Shown: one piece after another, positions 6,891 through 15,397 of the stretch
How positions within the stretch are numbered: the first letter of the stretch is position 1
How the letters are laid out: every line of letters starts with the position of its first letter
Assembly (NCBI GenBank): GCA_032378655.1
Contig: JAVYJS010000016.1
Coordinates: 1 to 26,952 of the forward strand
Direction: 5' to 3'
From: Arsenophonus melophagi
GTDB lineage: Bacteria > Pseudomonadota > Gammaproteobacteria > Enterobacterales > Enterobacteriaceae
DNA length: 26,952 bases
The notes under the pieces: generated by a model
The model's database searches: none
Seen by the model: only the letters and a program-made list of their open reading frames with translations
What the model was told of the DNA's origin: nothing
Program-made: the position numbers and the translations under genes

Positions 6891-9539
6891 ATGAGTAGCA
6901 AAAACACGGCTAAGATTCGTCAAACATTTCTTAACTTTTTTCATACTAAAGGGCACGAAATTGTACCTAGTAGTTCATTAGTACCCAATAATGACCAGAC
7001 ATTATTGTTTACTAATGCAGGAATGAACCAATTTAAAAATGTTTTCTTAGGCTCACATAAAATGGCTTATTCTAGAGCCACAACCGTGCAACGTTGCATG
7101 CGTGCTGGAGGAAAACATAATGATTTAGAGAATGTTGGTTATACTGAACGCCATCATACATTTTTTGAAATGTTAGGTAATTTCAGTTTTGGCGATTATT
7201 TTAAGAAAGAGGCAATCAAATATGCTTGGGAACTGTTAACTAGTAAACAATGGTTTAATTTAGCAAAAGAGCGCCTTTTAGTTACTGTTTATCATACTGA
7301 TCATGAAACTTATAATATTTGGCAAGAAGACATTGGTATTCCTGAGGAACGCATTATTCGGATAGGTGATAATAATGGAGTACCTTATGCCTCTGACAAT
7401 TTTTGGCAAATGGGGTATTCAGGACCTTGTGGCCCTTGTACAGAAATCTTTTATGATCATGGAGAACATGTTTTAGGTGGGCTACCAGGCTCACCGGATG
7501 AAGATGGTGATCGATATATTGAAATATGGAATATTGTTTTTATTCAATTTAATCGCCAGTTTGATGGTAGCTTGATAGCACTTTCAACGCCGTCTGTTGA
7601 TACTGGTATGGGACTTGAGCGTATTGCAGCTGTATTGCAAAATGTTAACTCCAATTACGAGATTGATATATTTCGTCAGTTAATTACTTCTATTGCTCAA
7701 GTGATTACTTTATCCGATAAATCTTTATCAGATATGGATACTAAATCATTACGGGTTATCGCTGATCATATTCGCGCTAGTGTTTTTCTTATTGGAGAAG
7801 GTGTATTTCCTGTTAATGAAGGACGTGGTTATGTATTGCGTCGGATAATCCGACGCGCGGTTCGTCATGGATATATGTTAGGAGCAAAAGAAACATTTTA
7901 CTATAAATTAGTGGCGCCATTAATTCAGATCATGGGTAGCGCAGCCGATGACCTTAAATTGCAACAAGTGAAAATTGAAACAATATTAAAAAACGAAGAG
8001 GAACAATTTACTCGTACTTTAGCGCATGGATTACAATTATTAGATCATGAATTAGAACGATTACAAGGGGATACTTTATCAGGTGAAATCGCATTCCGTC
8101 TCTATGATACTTATGGGTTTCCCTTTGATCTAACCGCCGATGTTTGTCATGAACGTAATATTAATGTTGATGAGTTAGGTTTTAATGCAGCACTAAAGGA
8201 ACAAAGATATCGAGCTCGAAAATCTAGTAGATTTATGGCTGATTCTCTTAATGTTATACAAGTAAATAGTCATAGTGAATTTTCAGGCTATGAAAGTAAC
8301 AATCAGCAAGCTAAAGTAACGGCTATTTTTTATCATGAAAAGCCTGTAAATGTGTTAAATCAAGGTGAGCCAGGAGTTATTTTTCTGGATAAAACATCTT
8401 TTTATGCTGAATCAGGTGGACAAGTTGGCGATAGCGGTATGCTTAGCAATAATGACGGAAACTTTACTGTGTTTGATACACAAAAATATGCTAAAGCAAT
8501 TGGACACATTGGAAAAGTGTTAAGTGGATCAATAGCGGTCAATGATTTAGTTGAAGCAAAAATTGATATTAAACGTCGACATGCTATTTGTCTTAACCAT
8601 TCTGCTACCCATTTATTGCATGCTACTTTGCGCTATGTATTGGGAGAGCACGTTATCCAAAAGGGATCATTAGTGAATGAGAAATATTTGCGTTTTGATT
8701 TTTCTCATTTTACGGCAATAACGTCTACGCAAATTCGCCACATTGAAGATATCGTCAATTATCAAATTCGTAGTAATAATCCTATTATAACAACATTAAT
8801 GGATTTAAAGACGGCAAAAACAAAAGGGATTATAGCGTTTATTGATAAACAATATGATTCTCAGGTACGCGTTTTAAGTATAGGAGATTTTTCAATTGAA
8901 TTGTGTGGTGGTACTCATGCTAATCGAACTGGTGATATAGGATTATTTTGCATTAGTAATGAATCAAGTATAGCAGCTGGAGTACGTCGGATTGAAGCAA
9001 TAACCGGACAAACTGCTATAGATGCGGTACACCAGAAAACCCAATTATTAGTAGAAATTGGTCAACTAATAAAAGGTAATTCTGATAGTCTAATAAAAAA
9101 AATTAAAGCAACTTTGGAACAAGTTAAGATTTTAGAAAAATCCTTAAATCAATTCCAATACCAGAAAGCAGCGCAAGAAAGCATATTTTTAATTCAGAAT
9201 GTGCAAAAAATAAATGGAGTTAACTTATTGGTGAATCAATTAAATAATACTGAACCTAAACAGTTGCGTATTATTATTGACAACTTAAAGAATCAATTAA
9301 AAACAGCAATTATTGTGCTTGCTACTATCAGAAATGATAAAGTCAGTCTCGTTGTTGGTGTAACAGATAATTTGACAGCTAAAATAAAAGCTAATGATTT
9401 AATTTTATTTTTAGCGAAGCAAATAGGTGGAAAAGGGGGAGGTCGCTCAGATATGGCTCAAGCTGGAAGCTACAATATAAAAGAACTTTCTACTGCATTA
9501 GCTTCAGTAGAAGAGTGGGTGAGTACATATTTATCTTAA
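6891..9539 (+). CDS. alaS: alanyl-tRNA synthetase
   Basis: Charges tRNA-Ala with alanine and hydrolyses mischarged Ser/Gly-tRNA-Ala. The 882-residue product (E. coli about 876) has the full architecture. The class II catalytic domain carries LFTNAGMNQFK, RCMRAGGKHNDLENVGYT and HHTFFEMLGNFSFGDYF. The editing domain has the zinc-site residues His570 and His574 (NHSATHLLH) and Cys672 and His676 (CGGTH). A coiled segment is followed by the C-Ala domain ending in GGKGGGRSDMAQAG. The start is supported by AGGA five bases upstream of ATG. csrA follows after about 200 bases as in E. coli; the upstream recA-recX are absent. Confidence 0.98.
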   Translation: MSSKNTAKIRQTFLNFFHTKGHEIVPSSSLVPNNDQTLLFTNAGMNQFKNVFLGSHKMAYSRATTVQRCMRAGGKHNDLENVGYTERHHTFFEMLGNFSFGDYFKKEAIKYAWELLTSKQWFNLAKERLLVTVYHTDHETYNIWQEDIGIPEERIIRIGDNNGVPYASDNFWQMGYSGPCGPCTEIFYDHGEHVLGGLPGSPDEDGDRYIEIWNIVFIQFNRQFDGSLIALSTPSVDTGMGLERIAAVLQNVNSNYEIDIFRQLITSIAQVITLSDKSLSDMDTKSLRVIADHIRASVFLIGEGVFPVNEGRGYVLRRIIRRAVRHGYMLGAKETFYYKLVAPLIQIMGSAADDLKLQQVKIETILKNEEEQFTRTLAHGLQLLDHELERLQGDTLSGEIAFRLYDTYGFPFDLTADVCHERNINVDELGFNAALKEQRYRARKSSRFMADSLNVIQVNSHSEFSGYESNNQQAKVTAIFYHEKPVNVLNQGEPGVIFLDKTSFYAESGGQVGDSGMLSNNDGNFTVFDTQKYAKAIGHIGKVLSGSIAVNDLVEAKIDIKRRHAICLNHSATHLLHATLRYVLGEHVIQKGSLVNEKYLRFDFSHFTAITSTQIRHIEDIVNYQIRSNNPIITTLMDLKTAKTKGIIAFIDKQYDSQVRVLSIGDFSIELCGGTHANRTGDIGLFCISNESSIAAGVRRIEAITGQTAIDAVHQKTQLLVEIGQLIKGNSDSLIKKIKATLEQVKILEKSLNQFQYQKAAQESIFLIQNVQKINGVNLLVNQLNNTEPKQLRIIIDNLKNQLKTAIIVLATIRNDKVSLVVGVTDNLTAKIKANDLILFLAKQIGGKGGGRSDMAQAGSYNIKELSTALASVEEWVSTYLS

Positions 9540-9687
9540 TTCATATTTGTCTTGAATTAAGCATTCGAGTTTATTTGTGAATGAACTAAGTAAAAAATAT
9601 ATTTTTAGCTACATTATTTGTATAATAATTCCTGTAGGTGAAATCATTAGTTGATTATCGTTACTTTAGGTTTTCACAGTGTATGAT

Positions 9688-9736
9688 GGATCATACCATG
9701 GAAACTCAGAGATCCGGGTCTTTTAATTTTCAAGGA
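9688..9736 (+). promoter_or_regulatory. csrA leader with GGA motifs
   Basis: Three GGA triplets lie at 9688-9690, 9700-9702 and 9734-9736; the last is inside the Shine-Dalgarno sequence. GGATC (9688) can pair with GATCC (9711). E. coli CsrA represses its own translation through GGA sites in this leader, so autoregulation is plausible here by inference. Confidence 0.45.
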
Positions 9737-9743
9737 GCACAGA

Positions 9744-9929
9744 ATGCTTATTCTGACTCGTCGAGTTGGTGAATCGCTCATAATAGGCGATGGGGTAACA
9801 GTAACAGTGCTTGGGGTAAAAGGCAACCAAGTACGTTTAGGGGTCAAGGCACCCAGAAATGTCTCTGTTCACCGTGAAGAAATTTATCAACGGATCAAAG
9901 CTGAAAAAATGTATCCAAATAATCGGTAA
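9744..9929 (+). CDS. csrA: carbon storage regulator CsrA
   Basis: A small dimeric RNA-binding regulator that binds GGA motifs in mRNA leaders and blocks or stabilises translation. The product is 61 residues, the same length as E. coli CsrA. The N-terminal RNA-binding strand MLILTRRVGE is intact and the second RNA-contact strand is present as SVHREEIYQRI, including the key Arg. The core TVTVLGVKGNQVRLGV is conserved, and only the C-terminal tail diverges. The start follows a strong AAGGAG. The gene sits between alaS and tRNA-Ser as in E. coli. CsrB/CsrC RNAs and CsrD are not visible here. Confidence 0.97.
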   Translation: MLILTRRVGESLIIGDGVTVTVLGVKGNQVRLGVKAPRNVSVHREEIYQRIKAEKMYPNNR

Positions 9930-10043
9930 TTTTTAATTAATCGCTTATTCTTAAGCGTATTCCATTTATTTTAAAATATGGATGTTATTTCTTATTGTTA
10001 TCTATTTCTAGATAGAACTAGCAAGGCTAAGTGCCAATAAATC

Positions 10044-10073
10044 GAATTCAATAGATTATCATCTATTGAATTC
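10044..10073. repeat. 13-bp perfect inverted repeat
   Basis: GAATTCAATAGAT (10044-10056) and its exact complement (10061-10073) around the loop TATC. No T-tract follows. Confidence 0.9.
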
Positions 10074-10286
10074 TTACTATTTTACAACTTTTGTAAAACA
10101 AAAAATTTTATAATTCAACTAGTTAATATCAATGCATATTACATACTCTATGAATAGAGTAGTCATTATTAATAAGCATGAGACTATAAAAGAAAATACT
10201 TTGGTGACATATCCTTAAAGGATAATAAAATTATATTATTCTGTTTTCTTTTAATACTCCTCTTTCTGAGTTTTTTCTATAAAAAC

Positions 10287-10328
10287 CATATTATTTTATT
10301 ACTTTTATCATATTATTTTATTACTTTT
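10287..10328. repeat. 22-bp tandem duplication
   Basis: CATATTATTTTATTACTTTT recurs with a 22-base period at 10287-10308 and 10309-10328, in the gene-free spacer ahead of the tRNA pair. Confidence 0.9.
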
Positions 10329-10471
10329 GTTAAAGTACTCCTATTGATTGTGGAGTATGCAAAAACTATAAAAAAGTAAAAGGTTGGAAAATGATTTGAC
10401 TTATAAGTCTAAAAAAGTAAGATAAATGCTACTTAACCTGGCAGTAGTTTATATTTTTGTTATTATTCAAC

Positions 10472-10564
10472 GGTGAGATGGCCGAGTGGCTGAAGGCACT
10501 CCCCTGCTAAGGGAGTATGTGGTTAACAGCTGCATCGAGGGTTCAAATCCCTCTCTCACCGCCA
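10472..10564 (+). tRNA. serV: tRNA-Ser(GCU)
   Basis: A 93-base class II tRNA starting GGTGAGATGGCCGAG and ending TCTCACC-G-CCA. The anticodon GCT is at 10506-10508 in the stem CTCCCCTGCTAAGGGAG. It has a long variable arm, the T-loop GTTCAAATC and an encoded CCA. It matches E. coli serV, which also lies just downstream of csrA. Confidence 0.98.
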
Positions 10565-10578
10565 TTTAAATGAAAAGC

Positions 10579-10655
10579 GCATCCATAGCTCAGATGGATA
10601 GAGTACTCGGCTACGAACCGAGCGGTCGGAGGTTCGAATCCTCCTGGATGCGCCA
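10579..10655 (+). tRNA. argV: tRNA-Arg(ACG)
   Basis: A 77-base tRNA beginning GCATCCATAGCTCAG, with anticodon ACG at 10613-10615 (CGGCTACGAACCG) and the T-arm GGAGGTTCGAATCC. It ends GGATGC-G-CCA. It corresponds to the E. coli argV group beside serV; the several tandem copies in E. coli are reduced to one. The A34 anticodon needs TadA to become inosine. It is 14 bases from tRNA-Ser and probably co-transcribed. Confidence 0.98.
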
Positions 10656-10657
10656 CA

Positions 10658-10694
10658 AAAACCCTGTCGTCAATTGACAGGGTTTTGTTTTGTA
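10658..10694 (+). terminator. Rho-independent terminator of the tRNA pair
   Basis: AAAACCCTGTC (10658-10668) pairs perfectly with GACAGGGTTTT (10676-10686) and runs into TTTTGTTTTG. It starts three bases after the CCA end of tRNA-Arg, so it closes the serV-argV transcript. Confidence 0.9.
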
Positions 10695-10837
10695 ATGAAC
10701 AATCTTTTAATAAGATAACTGCTTACTTTAATCATTATTCCAATGATTAAAAATGATTGCAACAAGACGGAGGTGCTTTCAGTTTTTACTAATAAAATTT
10801 ATTTATAACAATTCTAAACAGATAACGGGAGGTTGAT

Positions 10838-12397
10838 GTGATCCCGAGTGTATCAAAAGCGCTATCATTGTTAGAAGCACGCCCTAATATTATACATGGC
10901 CTTCGTCGAGGCATTGAACGTGAAACATTGCGAATTACAACTAGAGGAGAGTTGGCTACATCACCACATCCAGATAGCTTAGGCAAAGCATTAACACATC
11001 CATGGATCACAACTGACTTTGCCGAAGCTTTGTTAGAATTTATTACTCCTGTTGATAATAATATTAAGCATGTTCTAGCATTTTTAAGAGATCTGCATCG
11101 TTATACAGTACGTCATCTTGATCAGGAATTGATGTGGCCATTGAGTATGCCTTGTTTTATAGAGCATCAGGATCAAATTAAACTTGCTCAATATGGTATT
11201 TCTAATATTGGCCGTTTTAAAACTTTATATCGGGAAGGATTAAAGAATCGTTATGGTTCGTTAATGCAAATAATTGCTGGAATCCATTATAATTTTTCTT
11301 TCCCAATTGAATTTTGGCAAGCATTGATTGGGATTAAAGATGCTGTAAGTGGTAAGGAGAAAATTTCTGCTGGTTACTTTCGACTCATCCGTAATTATTA
11401 CCGTTTTGGCTGGGTGATCCCCTATTTATTTGGGGCATCACCAGCAATTTGCGGTTCTTTTTTACAAGGTAAAACTAAACATTTGCCATTTGAAAAAACA
11501 CAACAAGGGACCTACTATCTACCTTATGCCACATCATTACGAATGAGTGATTTAGGGTATACTAACAAATGCCAAAGTGATCTAAAAATTACCTTTAATA
11601 ATCTATCAACTTATATTTCTGAACTGAAAAAAGCAATAAACCAGCCATCTCCTGAATTTACAAAATTAGGTTTATATAATAAAGATGGTACATATTTGCA
11701 GTTAAATGCTAATATTTTGCAAATTGAAAATGAATTATATATGCCAATTCGTCCAAAGAGAATGATAATTGGCGAAGAGTCTCCATCAGATGCCCTCTTA
11801 AAAAGAGGGATTGAATATGTTGAAATTAGAGCTTTGGATGTTAATCCATTTACTGCTATTGGTATCAATGAAGCTCAAATCCATTTTCTTGATCTCTTTT
11901 TAATCTGGTGTGTATTAGCAGATGCACCTCTAATGGATGAAAAAGAATTGCATTGTTGCCGAAAAAATTGGAATAGAGTGATTCTTGAAGGCCGTAATCC
12001 TGGACAAGTTATTGCTGTTGCTTCTGGTAAATCCATGAGGCCTTTAAAAGAAGTAGGACAAATATTATTTGATGATTTAATGAGAGTTGCAGATGTGTTA
12101 GATATTAGTGGTAATAGCCGGTATCGCGAAATTTGCTTTCAATTGCAAGTAATGTTTGAGAATCCAGAACTGACTTATTCTGGAAAAATGTTATCGTCAA
12201 TCATTCAAACAAATGTTAGTCAATATGGTTTGCAATTGGCTAAAAGATATCATCAACAATTAAGTAATCAACCTTATGAAGTAATAACGGACAGTGAATT
12301 TACTTGTGTTCGTCATGCTTCAATTCAACAAGAATTAGCAATTGTACAAGCAGATAAGATAAGCTTTGAGCGTTACCTGAAACAATATTCCAGGTAA
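10838..12397 (+). CDS. gshA: glutamate-cysteine ligase
   Basis: Joins glutamate and cysteine in the first and limiting step of glutathione synthesis. The 519-residue product (E. coli 518) follows the proteobacterial GshA family throughout: RGIERETLRI near the N-terminus (ATP/metal site), LTHPWITTDFAEALLEFITP, the substrate region YREGLKNRYG with HYNFS, YFRLIRNYYRFGWVIPYLFG, and YVEIRALDVNPF. The start is a GTG placed by a strong GGGAGG five bases upstream; homologues begin at the same Ile-Pro. luxS follows as in E. coli, while yqaA and yqaB upstream are gone. Oddity: the last codons form one arm of a 16-bp perfect hairpin whose other arm contains the stop codon. Confidence 0.97.
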   Translation: MIPSVSKALSLLEARPNIIHGLRRGIERETLRITTRGELATSPHPDSLGKALTHPWITTDFAEALLEFITPVDNNIKHVLAFLRDLHRYTVRHLDQELMWPLSMPCFIEHQDQIKLAQYGISNIGRFKTLYREGLKNRYGSLMQIIAGIHYNFSFPIEFWQALIGIKDAVSGKEKISAGYFRLIRNYYRFGWVIPYLFGASPAICGSFLQGKTKHLPFEKTQQGTYYLPYATSLRMSDLGYTNKCQSDLKITFNNLSTYISELKKAINQPSPEFTKLGLYNKDGTYLQLNANILQIENELYMPIRPKRMIIGEESPSDALLKRGIEYVEIRALDVNPFTAIGINEAQIHFLDLFLIWCVLADAPLMDEKELHCCRKNWNRVILEGRNPGQVIAVASGKSMRPLKEVGQILFDDLMRVADVLDISGNSRYREICFQLQVMFENPELTYSGKMLSSIIQTNVSQYGLQLAKRYHQQLSNQPYEVITDSEFTCVRHASIQQELAIVQADKISFERYLKQYSR

Positions 12398-12406
12398 CGC
12401 TCAAAG
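12364..12406 (+). repeat. 16-bp inverted repeat spanning the gshA stop
   Basis: Bases 12364-12379 (CTTTGAGCGTTACCTG) and 12391-12406 are exact reverse complements with an 11-base loop. The left arm is coding and the TAA stop (12395-12397) is in the right arm. It may act as a 3' mRNA stabiliser or terminator, although only A residues follow it. Confidence 0.9.
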
Positions 12407-12471
12407 AAAATGGCCAATGCAGTGGAAAAAAATCTTTAGACAGTAGAACGAAAACATTCTTACATTCTTAT

Positions 12472-12506
12472 ATAGATCAAGGTAAGTGTATAGATTTAGG
12501 TAAGTG
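12472..12506. repeat. imperfect 18-bp direct repeat
   Basis: ATAGATCAAGGTAAGTG and ATAGATTTAGGTAAGTG lie 18 bases apart in the gshA-luxS spacer and match at 15 of 17 positions. Confidence 0.8.
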
Positions 12507-12570
12507 AGATACAAATGTCAGTAAGATAAAAGTTCCATTTTTATAAAAAAATCATTTTGAGGTTAGCGTA

Positions 12571-13074
12571 ATGCCAAAGCTCGATAGCTTTATGGTTGAT
12601 CATACAAAAATGAAAGCACCTGCAGTACGTATTGTTAAAAGTATGAAGACTCTACATGGTGATATCATTACAGTATTTGATCTTCGTTTTTGCGTGCCAA
12701 ACAAACAGATATTAACTGAGAAAGGCATTCATACATTAGAACATTTATTTGCTGGTTTGATGCGTCATTACCTTAATAGTAGTGATATAGAAATAATTGA
12801 TATTTCCCCAATGGGTTGTAGGACAGGATTTTATATGAGTCTCATTGGGAAACCTAATGAAGAATGTGTTGCTGAAGCCTGGAAAATGGCCATGCAAGAT
12901 GTACTGAAGGTACAACATCAAACTCAACTTCATGAGTTAAATGAATATCAGTGCGGAGCTTATACTATGCATTCTTTAACTGAAGCAAAGGAGATTGCAA
13001 GAAATATTATTGAACGCGGTATTCTTATTACTAAGAATACCGAACTGATATTGCTAAAAGATAAGTTCAATTAG
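12571..13074 (+). CDS. luxS: S-ribosylhomocysteine lyase LuxS
   Basis: Cleaves S-ribosylhomocysteine to homocysteine and DPD, the precursor of autoinducer-2, in the activated methyl cycle. The product is 167 residues (E. coli 171). The metal ligands are intact: His54 and His58 in HTLEHLF, and Cys128 in EYQCGAY. The catalytic Cys83 is present in SPMGCRTGFYMS. The start is supported by GAGG eight bases upstream. It follows gshA as in E. coli and converges with corB. A 10-bp inverted repeat (13018-13041) falls within the coding tail. Retention is notable in a genome this eroded; a metabolic role in methyl recycling is more likely than signalling, by inference. Confidence 0.97.
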   Translation: MPKLDSFMVDHTKMKAPAVRIVKSMKTLHGDIITVFDLRFCVPNKQILTEKGIHTLEHLFAGLMRHYLNSSDIEIIDISPMGCRTGFYMSLIGKPNEECVAEAWKMAMQDVLKVQHQTQLHELNEYQCGAYTMHSLTEAKEIARNIIERGILITKNTELILLKDKFN

Positions 13075-13138
13075 CACTCTTTTATAAAGAGATTTGTAAG
13101 ATGATAAAGTTATAAACAACTAGGATAACTTTTATTCC

Positions 13139-14410
13139 CTAACAAGTGAGATCAATACGCATTGCTCTCACTTGTTTAATCACATTACCATGAATAGCTA
13201 ATACTTCAAAACGATACTTACCTATTAAAATTTCAGTATTTATCATTGGGATATCACCCAGCTCTTCTAATAATAACCCATTGATAGTTCTAGCACCATT
13301 AATCGGTAAGTGCCAATTAAGCGCTTTATTAATTTCTCGTATATTAGTTGTGCCATCAATTAATACAGACCCATCGCCTTGTGGTAAAACTTCTTCATCT
13401 AGACTGGGAGACATAGAAGTTGTAAAATCACCAACAATCTCTTCAAGAATATCTTCTACCGTTACAAGTCCTTGAATATCACCATATTCATCAACAATAA
13501 TTCCTGCTTTTGCATTGTTACGTTGAAATTTTATTAGTTGTATATTTAATGGTGTACTTTTAGGAATAAAATACACTTTATCAGCAGCTCTAATAAGATT
13601 TTGCTTATTAAATTCTTTCTTTTCTACCATTAACCGATAGGCTTCACGAACACGCAACATGCCTATAATATCATCAAGGGTATCTCGGTAAAGAACAATT
13701 CTACCGTGCGGTGAGTGTGTTAATTGACGAATAATTGATTTCCATTCGCTATTAACATCAATACCAACAATTTCATTACGTGGAACCATAATATCTCCAA
13801 TAGTAACTTTTTCTAAATCTAAGATTGAGATCAACATATCCTGATTACGGCGAGAAAGCTTACTTTTAGATTCATTTACAATTGTACGTAATTCATCTTT
13901 GCTAATTGCATAGCTACTTATCATAGGCTCTCTAATACCTAAGATCTGCATACATATAAGCGTAATAGTGTTAAATAACCAAACAACAGGTAACATTAAT
14001 TTCTGTAAGCATTGTAGCAGAATACTGCTAGGAAAAGCTATTTTTTCTGGATAGAGCGTTGCCATAGTCTTTGGTAAGACTTCGGCAAATACTAGGATCA
14101 CAAAAGTTAAGATACCAGTCGCAACAGCAACACCAACATCACCGTAAAGTCTCATACCAACAATGGTTGTTATCGATGAGGCCAAAATATTAATCAAATT
14201 ATTACCAATTAAAATAAGACTAATGAGACGATCAGGCTGTTTTAATAGTGATTCAACGCGACGAGCAGCTCGATGGCCATTTTTTACTAAATGGCGTAAT
14301 CGATATCGATTAAGAGTCATCATTCCCGTTTCTGAAGCAGAAAAATAGGCTGATAAAATAATCATAACTATCAGTATGATTATTAAAGTACTAGTTGACA
14401 CTTGCTCCAA
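13139..14410 (-). CDS. corB: CNNM/CorC-family membrane protein CorB (YfjD)
   Basis: An inner-membrane protein of the DUF21-CBS-CorC_HlyC family, linked to magnesium/cobalt resistance and transport. The product is 423 residues. It has an N-terminal DUF21 domain with several hydrophobic segments (about 1-190; ASETGMMTLNRYRLRH, LIGNNLINILASSITT, FAEVLPKTMATLYPEK), a CBS pair (about 205-330; DIMVPRNEI, VDEYGDIQGLVTVEDILEEI) and a C-terminal CorC/HlyC-associated domain. The start is TTG with AGGA eight bases upstream; homologues begin at the equivalent residue. In E. coli it shares an operon with ypjD upstream, which is missing here, so its promoter must lie in 14411-15397. The gene is E. coli yfjD; the name corB is by family assignment. 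Confidence 0.92.
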   Translation of the reverse strand: MEQVSTSTLIIILIVMIILSAYFSASETGMMTLNRYRLRHLVKNGHRAARRVESLLKQPDRLISLILIGNNLINILASSITTIVGMRLYGDVGVAVATGILTFVILVFAEVLPKTMATLYPEKIAFPSSILLQCLQKLMLPVVWLFNTITLICMQILGIREPMISSYAISKDELRTIVNESKSKLSRRNQDMLISILDLEKVTIGDIMVPRNEIVGIDVNSEWKSIIRQLTHSPHGRIVLYRDTLDDIIGMLRVREAYRLMVEKKEFNKQNLIRAADKVYFIPKSTPLNIQLIKFQRNNAKAGIIVDEYGDIQGLVTVEDILEEIVGDFTTSMSPSLDEEVLPQGDGSVLIDGTTNIREINKALNWHLPINGARTINGLLLEELGDIPMINTEILIGKYRFEVLAIHGNVIKQVRAMRIDLTC

Positions 14411-15397
14411 AGTAACATTCCTATTCTATTTATTAGTAAAGTGTAAATAAGTTAAAACCAATGGTTACTATATGTAGTAACCATTGGTTTTAAACAAGCT
14501 AATTTAAAATAAAGATGCGAATTAGATTTAAAAAATGCTAATTAAATTGAATATGATAACCTTTTTGATTTACTTGTCATGATGGAAAGTCGCTCCATAT
14601 TAGATTGAGGTAAATAAACCAAGTAAAATAGATAAAATAGCTTTATAAAAGCTGTATTTTTATTGAAATTTATACATAACAATCACTTCTGTACTCAATG
14701 TACAGGGTGAATAAATTACCTTTATTAAAATCATGGTGGAACAATTTTATGTTCCATTAGCTATATCATTGTGTATATCCTGAACAAATTTTAATTTTTT
14801 AATTGGTAATTCAACAAACTACTTGTATGACATATAAAACAGCAAGAATCAGAATTACATAGCCTAATCATACTCAAAAGATATACTATGAAATAGTCAC
14901 GCTTACTTCTAAGCGGTCATGAAATTACCTGAAAATAATGATTACTCATACCATATTGGTAATATATATACCATTACCTGATCATTAGCGGTAACCAAAA
15001 TCGCTATTACAGACAACTGTGACAAGATTGATACTAATTAATAATTTATAACAGAGCTAACATAAAACAATGTTTTTAATACAATTCTATTACTTAGCAG
15101 CACAATAATGGCTAACTAAGAATTAGCCTCACATAATTGTTACTAAATATTGTTACTAACTAAACTTAGCATAATCACTGGCACCTTGAATAGATCTCCA
15201 TTAGGAGAAGTGAAAATTCTGATACAAATTTGTTTATTACTCATTTTATTAATATGAGTAATCTAGTATGGCGGTTGCCAGAATCATATCCAACTTTTGC
15301 TACTATGCTCATAAAACTCAATACAGCGATTGCATTATCATCGTTTTGTAGTCAACATAATTAATAAAAGATCCCATTAACAGAATGGAGTAAAAAC
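14411..15397. other. corB-ffh divergent spacer, ypjD lost
   Basis: This is a gene-free stretch of nearly 1 kb where E. coli carries ypjD on the minus strand. No remnant was recognised. It holds the 19-bp inverted repeat at 14452-14493, smaller hairpins AGCTTT/AAAGCT (near 14640) and TGGAACA/TGTTCCA-type (near 14735), and a direct repeat of ATTGTTACTAA near 15136. Promoters for corB and ffh should be here but none is clear. Confidence 0.6.
14452..14493. repeat. 19-bp perfect inverted repeat, 4-base loop
   Basis: TTAAAACCAATGGTTACTA (14452-14470) and its exact complement (14475-14493) around TATG. It lies 42 bases upstream of the corB start on the minus strand, that is in the corB leader or promoter region. 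Confidence 0.95.

Larger units (their letters stand above)
9930..10471. other. csrA-tRNA spacer, no gene seen
   Basis: The spacer contains a weak hairpin CGCTTA/TAAGCG at 9942-9957 just past csrA, a perfect 13-bp inverted repeat at 10044-10073, and a 22-bp tandem duplication at 10287-10328. A TTGACT at 10396-10401 with GATAAA 19 bp downstream may belong to the tRNA promoter, but the spacing is poor. Confidence 0.55.

Noticed and set aside
12398..12570. MicA small RNA, which lies between gshA and luxS in E. coli
   Set aside because: The GGCCACTC-type terminator stem and the OmpA-pairing 5' end are not present on either strand.
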